NCBI GenBank assembly: GCA_008933525.1
Contig: WBUV01000084.1
Location: 1 to 9,790, forward strand
Source of the DNA: Bacteroidales bacterium
Lineage (GTDB): Bacteria; Bacteroidota; Bacteroidia; Bacteroidales; Tenuifilaceae
Length of the DNA stretch: 9,790 bases
Direction: 5' to 3'
The translations under genes were made by a program, and so were the position numbers. The notes under the pieces are model-generated. The model had not been told where the DNA came from. It did no database searches and saw only the letters and a program-made list of their open reading frames with translations. Of this stretch, positions 1-6,754 are shown piece after piece (within the stretch, counting starts at the first letter, position 1; the number at the start of each line of letters is the position of its first letter).

Positions 1-1
1 G

Positions 2-304
2 AATTACATCCAAACCGACAAGTACCCAAATGCAACTTTTGAAGGAAAAATAATTGAAGAAATTGATTTTAGTGTTCCAGGAACCTACGAGGTTCGTGGT
101 AAAGGAAAGTTTCAGGTGCACGGTGTTGAGCAGGTAAGAATTATTAGATGTAAGTTAACCGTTGCGGAGGGGAAAATAACTATTACATCAAAATTTACAG
201 TGCTTTTAGCCGACCATAATATTAAAATACCGTCGGTAGTATCAAAAAAAATTGCAGAAGAAATTGTTGTAGAACTTTCTACCACTTTGAATATTAAAAA
301 ATAG
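2..304 (+). CDS. YceI-family lipid-binding protein, C-terminal part (5' end outside window)
   Basis: An open frame runs in from the left edge and gives the last 100 residues of a protein ending at the TAG at 302-304. It begins NYIQTDKYPNATFEGKI, continues through a segment like TYEVRGKGKFQVHGVEQ, and ends in beta strands (KFTVLLADHNIKIP, then EEIVVELSTTL). This matches the C-terminal half of the YceI-like domain: a 'kYP.atF.g.i' strand, then 'G.l.ihGv', then 'f.v...d..i..P'. Members are small lipocalin-like beta-barrels that bind isoprenoid or fatty-acid chains, usually in the periplasm. Any signal peptide would lie outside the window. The ATG at 116 falls inside the domain and is not the true start. 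The next gene starts 10 bases after the stop, so the two are probably cotranscribed. The ligand and exact role cannot be told. Confidence 0.82.
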   Translation, partial: NYIQTDKYPNATFEGKIIEEIDFSVPGTYEVRGKGKFQVHGVEQVRIIRCKLTVAEGKITITSKFTVLLADHNIKIPSVVSKKIAEEIVVELSTTLNIKK

Positions 305-314
305 CCTGGAATAA

Positions 315-3300
315 ATGATGTATCTAAAATTAGCCGTTAACAAGTTCAACTTTATATGGGTTTTAGCAATATTATCCATCTCTACCTTTGCTCAAAGCCC
401 CTACTTTACTACTCTAACGCTCGATAAAAATCTCAAACAATTCAAAACCTATAAAATTTTTCAGGACTCTAAAGGATACATATGGTTTGCAACAAGCAAC
501 GGCTTATACAAACACGATGGCATTCAAACTACAAAGTACACTGAAAAAGATAGCATTGACCATTCTACTGTTAGTGCAATTGCCGAGGATACCGAACAAA
601 GAATATGGATTGGACACAAGAATGGCAAAATTGAAATCCTTCAAAATGGACATTTCTCCGATTTTTCGCCTGAAGAAGGACTACCCTCTACAGAAATTAC
701 TTTTATTTACTTCGACATTAACAATACCCTATGGTTTGGGACTCTAGGGGAAGGAATATATTACTATACCGGGAAGAATAGAAAAAGGGTTTACAATATT
801 AGCACCGACGATAACCTTAACGATAACTATACATACACAATTACTCAATGTAAGAATGGCAGAATATATGTAGGCACCGATTATGGAATTGCAATAATCG
901 ACACTCTTACAAAAAAAGTTACCAAAAGTATAACAATGAAGAATGGCCTACCCGATAACATTGTTAAGCATCTCGTGGTTGACGATAACCAATTATGGAT
1001 AGGCATGGACGAAGGAGGCATAGCCCTCTTCGATATAATCGAAGATGTGTTTAAACTTAATATTCCTTGGGACTTTGGCCAAATAAATAACTTCACTTTA
1101 AAAAGCAGTAATGAGTGTTGGGTTAGTACAAAAACAAATGGACTAATCAAGGTTCTGCTCAACAACAATATTCCTCAATTTAAGCAGTATAGCATAAAAC
1201 ATGGTTTAAAATCGAACCAAACTCATTGCATATTCACCGATAGGGAAAGCAACATATGGCTTGGAGAGGAAACCTGCATAGTTAAATCGTCGGCAAGTCC
1301 ATTTGAGTTCCTCGACAAAAGAGATGGGATTGACTTTGGAAACACTTACTCTTTTATTCACGACAAAAATGGAAACTACTGGCTAGCAACAGAAAAGGGG
1401 CTTATTAGGGTAGAAAAGAATAAAACTGGAGACTTTGTGCTCAAATACTTTAAACCTGAAAAAAAGGAAGCATCAACCTCATTTATATCACTTTTCGAGG
1501 ACAGCTCAGGCTTCATTTGGGCGGGTACTTACGGATTTGGAGCATACAGAATTAATCCCAAAGACCTATCGTTCAATCATTTCGACATTACAAATGGACT
1601 ACCAGATAACAACGTAATACATATCACCGGTAAAAACAATCTAATTTGGTTTTCAACATTAGGAGGAGGTGCCTGCAATTACAATATTGGAAATAAAACT
1701 TTCGAAACAATATCTGTTGAAAAAGGCCTTCCTAGTAGCTACATCTACTCTATTTATATTGATTCTGATAATAATACTTGGTTTGCAATGGACGGGGGAG
1801 GAATTGCTCGCCTCCGCAACAACAAACTCCAAAAAAATATTATTCCTGATTCACTCGAAATTAGGACTGTATATGGCTTTGCGGAGGATAAAAGCGGAAA
1901 GATATGGTTTACCAGTGCCGAAAAAGGTCTTTCGTATATCAATAAAGACATTGTAAATACAATAAACTCACAGCACCTAAAGGTTTCAAGTGGTCGCAGT
2001 ATATGTGTTGATGATTATGACAACGTTGTGCTAATAGGCAATGAAGCAATACAAGTATTCTCGCCCAACGAAAATGGTTTTATAACATTTGCCGAGGATA
2101 AAGGAGTAGCAATGCTCGAACCCAATTTGAACGGGATATTCAAGGATAATTCCGGAATAATTTGGGTGTCAACAAAAAATGGTATTCTATCTTACGACCC
2201 ATCAATAACAGCATCGAACACACTATTTCCAAAAGTAAATCTCGAAAGTGTGCTTCTTTTCTTTCAGCCAATTCAAAAAGATAAAGCCAAATTTAAATTC
2301 CGACAAAACCATTTTACCTTTGAGTTTGCTGGTTTATGGCTTCAATCACCCGAAAATATAACATACCGACATAAACTAGAGAATTACGATTTCGACTGGA
2401 GCAGACCTTCGCAAACCCGAAATGTTACATACTCAAACCTACCCCCTGGGGAATACAATTTTGTTGTTGAAGTATCGCATAAACCTGGATTTTGGACTGG
2501 TAGCCCCAATGCATCCTATAAGTTCACTATACGTCCACCTTTTTACAAAACCTGGTGGTTTATAACCTCTTGCATAGTGTTTATTGCATTGGCAGTATAT
2601 ACTCTATTCAAACAGCGAATTGCAAAGCTCGAAAGGGATAAGGAAAAACTTGAACTCGAAGTTCAGAAACGAACTGCAACAATCCTTCAACAGAAGGAAG
2701 AAATTGAGAGCCAGCATGAGCTAATGGTCGAACAAAATATACAGATATCAAAGCAAAACAAGGATATTACTGCTAGCATACATTACGCAAGTAGAATTCA
2801 GGATGCTATCTTCCCTTCCAACGATGAACTCTACAACCTGTTAGGGGATAGTTTTGTTTACAATAAACCCATGGGCATAGTAAGCGGCGATTTTTACTGG
2901 GTTATGAGTAAAGATGATGAAGTAATTCTGGCTGTAGCAGATTGTACTGGACACGGTGTTCCAGGAGCGTTTATGAGTGTTCTAGGAATATCGCTTTTGA
3001 ATAAAATCGCTGCTAACTACCAGTGCTGCAAACCCGAAGAACTGCTAAATGCTCTTCGAAACGAGGTAAAACTTGCTTTGCACCAAACTGGTAAAACTGA
3101 CGAAGCTAAAGATGGTATGGATATGGCTCTTGTTCAATTTAACAAGAAAAACAGAACTCTAAACTTTGCTGGAGCTAACAATCCCGCCTACATTGTTAGA
3201 GAAAATGAACTAATTGCGCTCCCTTACAACCATATGCCAATTGGTGTTCACCCAAAAGAGACACCATTTGAAGGTAACTCAATACAATTAATGGAAGGTG

Positions 3301-3512
3301 ATATGCTTTATGTTTTCTCCGATGGCTATGCCGATCAACTTAGCGGAGGAAATTTCAAAAAGTTTAACAAGAAAAACTTCAAAGAGTTACTTATCTCCAT
3401 TGCAAAACTTCCAAGTAACGAACAACTGATTAAACTCGATGAGGTTATGGTCAATTGGAAAAATGGAAGTCACCAAAATGATGACGTTCTTATAGTAGGT
3501 ATAAGATTCTAA
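315..3512 (+). CDS. Transmembrane sensor phosphatase: 14-blade Reg_prop propeller, Y_Y_Y domain, SpoIIE/PP2C domain
   Basis: This 1065-residue protein probably senses a ligand outside the inner membrane and controls a cytoplasmic serine/threonine phosphatase. Residues 1-26 form a signal peptide (STFA cut before QSPYF). Residues about 48-629 hold 14 repeats of the 'D..G.iW.gT..GL' type (IFQDSKGYIWFATSNGL first, IFKDNSGIIWVSTKNGI last), enough for two seven-blade propellers. A Y_Y_Y domain follows (about 666-741), then a membrane span at 747-765, a coiled coil (about 767-815) and the linker motif ASIHYASRIQDAIFP. The phosphatase keeps its metal-binding acids: D859 in GDFYWV, D876 in ADCTGHG, D1003 in FSDG, and D1056-D1057 near the end. 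The sensor resembles that of hybrid two-component regulators, but there is no kinase, receiver or DNA-binding domain. ATGs at 315 and 318 are both possible starts, with only a weak GGA upstream. The ligand and target are unknown. Confidence 0.93.
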   Translation: MMYLKLAVNKFNFIWVLAILSISTFAQSPYFTTLTLDKNLKQFKTYKIFQDSKGYIWFATSNGLYKHDGIQTTKYTEKDSIDHSTVSAIAEDTEQRIWIGHKNGKIEILQNGHFSDFSPEEGLPSTEITFIYFDINNTLWFGTLGEGIYYYTGKNRKRVYNISTDDNLNDNYTYTITQCKNGRIYVGTDYGIAIIDTLTKKVTKSITMKNGLPDNIVKHLVVDDNQLWIGMDEGGIALFDIIEDVFKLNIPWDFGQINNFTLKSSNECWVSTKTNGLIKVLLNNNIPQFKQYSIKHGLKSNQTHCIFTDRESNIWLGEETCIVKSSASPFEFLDKRDGIDFGNTYSFIHDKNGNYWLATEKGLIRVEKNKTGDFVLKYFKPEKKEASTSFISLFEDSSGFIWAGTYGFGAYRINPKDLSFNHFDITNGLPDNNVIHITGKNNLIWFSTLGGGACNYNIGNKTFETISVEKGLPSSYIYSIYIDSDNNTWFAMDGGGIARLRNNKLQKNIIPDSLEIRTVYGFAEDKSGKIWFTSAEKGLSYINKDIVNTINSQHLKVSSGRSICVDDYDNVVLIGNEAIQVFSPNENGFITFAEDKGVAMLEPNLNGIFKDNSGIIWVSTKNGILSYDPSITASNTLFPKVNLESVLLFFQPIQKDKAKFKFRQNHFTFEFAGLWLQSPENITYRHKLENYDFDWSRPSQTRNVTYSNLPPGEYNFVVEVSHKPGFWTGSPNASYKFTIRPPFYKTWWFITSCIVFIALAVYTLFKQRIAKLERDKEKLELEVQKRTATILQQKEEIESQHELMVEQNIQISKQNKDITASIHYASRIQDAIFPSNDELYNLLGDSFVYNKPMGIVSGDFYWVMSKDDEVILAVADCTGHGVPGAFMSVLGISLLNKIAANYQCCKPEELLNALRNEVKLALHQTGKTDEAKDGMDMALVQFNKKNRTLNFAGANNPAYIVRENELIALPYNHMPIGVHPKETPFEGNSIQLMEGDMLYVFSDGYADQLSGGNFKKFNKKNFKELLISIAKLPSNEQLIKLDEVMVNWKNGSHQNDDVLIVGIRF

Positions 3513-3540
3513 ATTCTTTGTAAAACCAAAACAAACAATC

Positions 3541-3575
3541 CTACCCACTTATTTGTTTATCAAACAAATAGGTAG
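3541..3575. promoter_or_regulatory. Inverted repeat / hairpin just before the cupredoxin start
   Basis: TATTTGTTT (3550-3558) and AAACAAATA (3562-3570) form a perfect 9-bp inverted repeat around the triplet ATC. It is flanked by a second matching pair, CTACC (3541-3545) and GGTAG (3571-3575), with a 4-base bulge on the left. The right side ends 2 bases before the ATG at 3578. No run of T follows on either strand, so it does not look like an intrinsic terminator. It could be an operator for a dimeric regulator, or an mRNA hairpin that limits ribosome access or protects the message. No promoter with the TAnnTTTG box was seen in this gap. Confidence 0.6.
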
Positions 3576-3577
3576 CC

Positions 3578-4174
3578 ATGAAAACACTCCCTCTAAAAAT
3601 TACATTAATTGCACTGCTATATTGTTCTATAAGCAATGCAAAAGTTCACACAATTTCACTAAGCGGATTTACATTCTCTCCAAATAACTTAAGCGTTCAG
3701 GTAGGCGACACTATTAAATGGCAATGGAGCGAAGGAAGTCACACAACAACATCAAAATCAATCCCACAAGGCGCTTCAAGTTGGGATAGCGAATTGAATA
3801 ATAGTAATAGGACTTTTTTATACAAAGCTGAAGTAGCAGGAAATTACACCTATGTATGCACTCCTCATGAAAATATTGGTATGACAGGGAGCTTTAGCGT
3901 TTCGAATCCAACTTATATCTTGAACAACACCGATAGTTTCTTTACAGTTTTCCCAAATCCTGCTTCAACCCAAATCAAAATTAATACTAATGATCATCTG
4001 AGTGAAATTTTTATTTATAACATGATTGGAAATATAGTTTACGAAGAATGCTTTATTGAACCCTCCAGAGCCCACTCAATTAATATATCTAATTTGCCTA
4101 CAGGTTTGTATATTATCTCTGTAAAATCTATTGATGGCAAACGAAAGACTCAAAAATTTACTAAAGTTATATAG
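3578..4174 (+). CDS. Secreted plastocyanin-like copper protein with type IX secretion sorting domain
   Basis: This 198-residue protein is probably a type I (blue) copper protein exported through the Sec system and then the T9SS. Residues 1-21 are a signal peptide (probable cut SNA before KVHT). Residues about 24-108 form a cupredoxin domain with the expected ligands His55, Cys94, His97 and Met102. The spacing C-x2-H-x4-M and the context YVCTPHENIGMTGSF match plastocyanin rather than amicyanin. Residues about 120-198 are a type A T9SS C-terminal domain: VFPNPAS at 124-130, NLPTGLYIISV, and a closing QKFTKVI. Such tails direct a protein across the outer membrane and are usually cut off as it is secreted or attached to surface polysaccharide. 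It lies 65 bases after the propeller phosphatase, behind a strong hairpin. The redox partner is not visible, so electron transfer or copper binding is inferred. Confidence 0.88.
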   Translation: MKTLPLKITLIALLYCSISNAKVHTISLSGFTFSPNNLSVQVGDTIKWQWSEGSHTTTSKSIPQGASSWDSELNNSNRTFLYKAEVAGNYTYVCTPHENIGMTGSFSVSNPTYILNNTDSFFTVFPNPASTQIKINTNDHLSEIFIYNMIGNIVYEECFIEPSRAHSINISNLPTGLYIISVKSIDGKRKTQKFTKVI

Positions 4175-4206
4175 GTATTTTAGCATATAGAGGAAAGTCA
4201 TTACTA

Positions 4207-4259
4207 CATACTCTTTACTCTATGGCAAGTATAACTTATATTTGCAAAAAAAGAGTATG
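4207..4259. repeat. 10-bp inverted repeat over the truA promoter and start codon
   Basis: CATACTCTTT at 4207-4216 is the exact reverse complement of AAAGAGTATG at 4250-4259, with 33 bases between. The left arm overlaps the proposed -33 box and the right arm contains the truA ATG (4257-4259). In a transcript reading through from upstream, the arms could pair and cover the start codon. A transcript from the truA promoter itself would lack the left arm. Confidence 0.45.
4214..4244 (+). promoter_or_regulatory. Bacteroidota-type promoter for truA
   Basis: TATATTTG at 4237-4244 fits the Bacteroidota -7 consensus TAnnTTTG exactly. Exactly 19 bases upstream, TTTA at 4214-4217 matches the -33 element TTTG with one mismatch. 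Transcription would begin at roughly 4249-4252, only about 5-8 bases before the chosen ATG of truA at 4257, so the message would be almost leaderless. The start site is inferred from consensus spacing. Confidence 0.55.
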
Positions 4260-5042
4260 CCCCGATTTAAACTAACAGTTGAATACGATGGCTCGCACTA
4301 TCGCGGGTGGCAATTCCAGCGTGAAGTCCCTACTGTAATGGGAAAACTTATGGATGCTGTTAAAGAAGTTTATAAAAAAACAGACTACGAACTATACGGT
4401 TCAGGTAGAACCGATGCAGGCGTACACGCCCTTGCGCAAGTTGCACACCTCGATATTGACTCGGCAATGCCCCCATATATTGCACTTGTTAGACTAAACG
4501 AATTACTACCAGCATCAATAAATATCCTCAATGTTGAAAAGGTACAACCTCGATTCCATGCCCGTTACAGCGCTATCGCCAGAAGTTACGTTTACCATAT
4601 CTCTAAGCGAAAATCCGCATTTGGAAAGGACTTTACATGGTGGGTAAAGGATTCGCTTGATGTAAAAGCAATGGCCGACGCAACGGTACATTTTGTTGGA
4701 ATGAAAGATTTTAAATCGTTTGGAACTTCAGAAAAGGAAGATGATTCAACATTGGTAAAACTGGAACATCTAAAGATATTTGAGATTGACGACTCTATTC
4801 TAATACATATTGTTGGATCTCACTTCCTATGGAAAATGGTTAGGCGGATTGTTGGAACCATAGTTGAAGTGGGCAAAGGCAAATTAAGCGATGAGGATAT
4901 CGATCTATTTTTCCGCCAATACTCCGATATTCCTTCAAAATTTACTGCACCACCATCTGGACTTTATCTCGAAAGGGTTTACTACCCTGGCGATGCAATT
5001 GAGGAGGAGCCTATTTGGCTTATGAATATCATAAGTAAATAG
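4257..5042 (+). CDS. truA: tRNA pseudouridine(38-40) synthase TruA
   Basis: TruA converts uridines 38, 39 and 40 in the anticodon arm of tRNAs to pseudouridine. The 261-residue product starts MPRFKLTVEYDGSHYRGWQ, the usual TruA N-terminus. It carries the catalytic motif GSGRTDAGVHA with the nucleophile Asp53, then FHARYSA (100-106) and Tyr111. The C-terminal family motifs are FLWKMVRRIVG (190-200) and PPSGLYLERVYYP (232-244). Length is normal for the family. An in-frame TTG at 4242 would add MQKKS, but it lies inside the predicted -7 box, so the ATG at 4257 is the better start. No Shine-Dalgarno sequence is seen apart from the purine-rich AAAAAAAGAG that forms the very short leader. It appears to have its own promoter and is probably expressed constitutively. 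Confidence 0.96.
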   Translation: MPRFKLTVEYDGSHYRGWQFQREVPTVMGKLMDAVKEVYKKTDYELYGSGRTDAGVHALAQVAHLDIDSAMPPYIALVRLNELLPASINILNVEKVQPRFHARYSAIARSYVYHISKRKSAFGKDFTWWVKDSLDVKAMADATVHFVGMKDFKSFGTSEKEDDSTLVKLEHLKIFEIDDSILIHIVGSHFLWKMVRRIVGTIVEVGKGKLSDEDIDLFFRQYSDIPSKFTAPPSGLYLERVYYPGDAIEEEPIWLMNIISK

Positions 5043-5058
5043 ATTTTACCATTTGCTC

Positions 5059-5089
5059 TTTGTTATTAGTTGATATTGACTTAACTTGG
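5059..5089 (+). promoter_or_regulatory. Possible Bacteroidota-type promoter for amrS
   Basis: TTTG at 5059-5062 is followed after exactly 19 bases by TAACTTGG at 5082-5089, which differs from TAnnTTTG at one position. The implied start of transcription is near 5095, leaving a leader of about 13 bases before the ATG at 5109. The -7 element lies within an inverted repeat, TTAAC-TTG-GTTAA (5081-5093), which could serve as a small operator or be chance in AT-rich DNA. Confidence 0.4.
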
Positions 5090-5108
5090 TTAAGCAATAT
5101 GCAAACTA

Positions 5109-6119
5109 ATGATTACCAAATACTACAACACTAACGACAATAATTCAATAATCTGCGAATTATGTCCGCATAATTGCCATATCAAAGTTGATAAAACTGG
5201 CATTTGTGGAGTACGTCGTAATGTTAATGGCAACCTCGAAATACTGAGTTCTGGAATAATAGCCTCATCAGGATTAGATCCCATTGAGAAGAAACCTCTT
5301 TATCACTATTATCCTGGGCATAAAATATACTCCATTGGCGGATATGGCTGTAACCTAAAGTGTACGTTCTGCCAAAATCATGAAATTTCGCAGAACGTTC
5401 CGGAACGGAGTAATGGTTTTAGACACAACCAACCAGCGGACTTGGTTGCAAAGGCAAAATTTCTACCCGAGAATATTGGAATTGCTTACACCTACAATGA
5501 GCCCACCATGTTCTTCGAATTTATGGTTCAAACCGCCGAGTTAGCAAAATTGGAAGGGCTCAAAAATGTTATGGTCTCCAATGGCTTTATCAACCTAAAG
5601 CCACTCGATGAACTTACTGAACTGATAGATGCTTTTAATATCGACCTAAAATCGTTCTCCGATAATTTTTACAAAGAACTAACGGGCGGACGGTTAAATC
5701 CAGTATTAAACACGCTTTCGAGAATTAAAGAATCGGGTAAACATCTAGAAATATCATTCTTGGTTATACCCACAAAGAACGATAGTTTAGATGATTCTTT
5801 GGCAATGTTTAACTGGATTGCCACAAACCTTGGAGAAGACACAATTCTACATATCAACAAGTACTACCCAGCTTACAAAATGCAAGTTCACCCAACCTCA
5901 ACATCGACATTGGTTGAATTATACGAGTTAGCCAAAACAAAACTTAAGTTTGTTTACATAGGAAATTTACATAGCGAAGAAATTGGGTGTAACACCCAAT
6001 GCCCATCCTGCTCAGCAACCGTTATAAAACGATCAGGCTATCACACCTCACTATCGGCACTCGACAGTAAAGGGTACTGTAAAATTTGCGGATATGGCCC
6101 TATAGTTATTCTGGACTAA
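5109..6119 (+). CDS. amrS: AmmeMemoRadiSam system radical SAM enzyme
   Basis: This 336-residue protein is a radical SAM enzyme related to pyruvate-formate-lyase activators (COG1180 type). The [4Fe-4S] motif is C81-x3-C85-x2-C88 in GGYGCNLKCTFCQN. An N-terminal cysteine cluster (C16, C19, C23, C33) in CELCPHNC and GICGVR, followed by DPIEKKPLYHYYPG, is typical of the AmmeMemoRadiSam branch. A C-terminal zinc-ribbon-like part has C294, C298, C301, C324 and C327. In many genomes this family occurs with AMMECR1-like and MEMO1-like proteins, but neither is in the window. I leave its reaction undefined. Its stop overlaps that of the convergent nitroreductase. A plain glycyl-radical-enzyme activase is the main alternative, but no glycyl radical enzyme is nearby. 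Confidence 0.87.
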   Translation: MITKYYNTNDNNSIICELCPHNCHIKVDKTGICGVRRNVNGNLEILSSGIIASSGLDPIEKKPLYHYYPGHKIYSIGGYGCNLKCTFCQNHEISQNVPERSNGFRHNQPADLVAKAKFLPENIGIAYTYNEPTMFFEFMVQTAELAKLEGLKNVMVSNGFINLKPLDELTELIDAFNIDLKSFSDNFYKELTGGRLNPVLNTLSRIKESGKHLEISFLVIPTKNDSLDDSLAMFNWIATNLGEDTILHINKYYPAYKMQVHPTSTSTLVELYELAKTKLKFVYIGNLHSEEIGCNTQCPSCSATVIKRSGYHTSLSALDSKGYCKICGYGPIVILD

Positions 6120-6691
6120 CCAACAATTAATTCATCCAAGCTGCGCTTTGGAACGTGATGTACTCCCTGTGAATCGCGCCAGTAAACCACGCTTCCATTT
6201 TCTGGCATTTGCTCAATAACAACCTCCTCTTTAGGATATCCTAAAGCGAGAACCAGAACAACTTTAAGGTGTTCGGGTAGATTTAAGGTTTTTCCCAAAT
6301 CCTCCTTTCTCACCGAAGCAATAATACATCCCCCCAGCCCTTTCTCTGCAGCACCAAGCATAATTGTTTGAGCCATTATGCCTTGATCCCATTGGGTTGA
6401 ATAGGAAATACGCTGATCTTCAAGGATTACAATGTAGGCCGAAGGCCTCTCTCCCACTTCTGGACCATCCCAATCCTTGAGGTAACCTGCCCATGCTAAT
6501 GCAGGGAATATTCTTTCATTCAGTGGCTCATCATTGGAAATAAAGAATTTTAATGGCTGAAGGTTTCTTCCTGTTGGGCATAGCCTTGCTAAACCAACCA
6601 GTTCGATCAATTCTTTTCTATCAATGGGCTTATCCTGATAAAACCTTCTATAACTTCTATTCCTTTTTACAATGTCACTTAGCATAATCAT
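6116..6691 (-). CDS. Nitroreductase-family FMN oxidoreductase
   Basis: This 191-residue protein belongs to the nitroreductase family of FMN-dependent NAD(P)H oxidoreductases, usually cytoplasmic homodimers that reduce nitro compounds, quinones or flavins. The N-terminal FMN phosphate-binding motif is RSYRRF (12-17), followed by TGRNLQPLKF (40-49), then GLGGCII (118-124) and LALGYPKEE (148-156). There is no ferredoxin domain or signal peptide. Its length is near the family's usual size. The ATG at 6691 was kept, but the in-frame ATG at 6685 (giving MLSDIVKRNRSYRRF) is equally plausible. A GGA lies about 10 bases upstream. A terminator lies immediately upstream, so it may need its own promoter or read-through from SOD. 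The physiological substrate cannot be inferred. Confidence 0.9.
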   Translation of the reverse strand: MIMLSDIVKRNRSYRRFYQDKPIDRKELIELVGLARLCPTGRNLQPLKFFISNDEPLNERIFPALAWAGYLKDWDGPEVGERPSAYIVILEDQRISYSTQWDQGIMAQTIMLGAAEKGLGGCIIASVRKEDLGKTLNLPEHLKVVLVLALGYPKEEVVIEQMPENGSVVYWRDSQGVHHVPKRSLDELIVG

Positions 6692-6715
6692 TAATTTTAT
6701 TCCACTATGACTATC

Positions 6716-6746
6716 AAAAAACCCGATGCGTTTAATTCATCGGGTT
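6716..6746 (-). terminator. Rho-independent terminator after the superoxide dismutase gene
   Basis: Read on the minus strand, AACCCGATG (6746-6738) and CATCGGGTT (6728-6720) form a perfect 9-bp stem with a 9-base loop. The strand then runs into six T residues (6721-6716). It lies 8 bases beyond the SOD stop codon. The plus strand shows no T-run after the stem, so the terminator acts in the minus direction only. Confidence 0.88.
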
Positions 6747-6754
6747 AATTATTA

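Noticed and set aside
116..304. A separate 62-residue gene starting at 116
   Set aside because: The frame stays open to the left edge and the upstream residues complete the YceI domain, so this is the tail of a longer gene.
881..1168. Minus-strand open frame inside the propeller gene
   Set aside because: It is a shadow of the repeat-coding strand, with no recognisable domain or start signal; the same holds for frames at 487-747, 1435-1617, 1669-1956, 1754-1951, 5669-5860 and 7939-8130.
3541..3575. Intrinsic terminator for the propeller phosphatase gene
   Set aside because: There is no T-run after the stem on either strand and the stem is AT-rich, so it is listed as a regulatory hairpin instead.
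4242..4256. TTG start adding MQKKS to TruA
   Set aside because: The TTG lies inside the predicted -7 box, and the ATG at 4257 gives the usual TruA N-terminus.
6149..6164. Possible terminator hairpin just past amrS (CCAAGC and GCTTTGG)
   Set aside because: It needs a bulge, has no following T-run and lies within the nitroreductase coding sequence.
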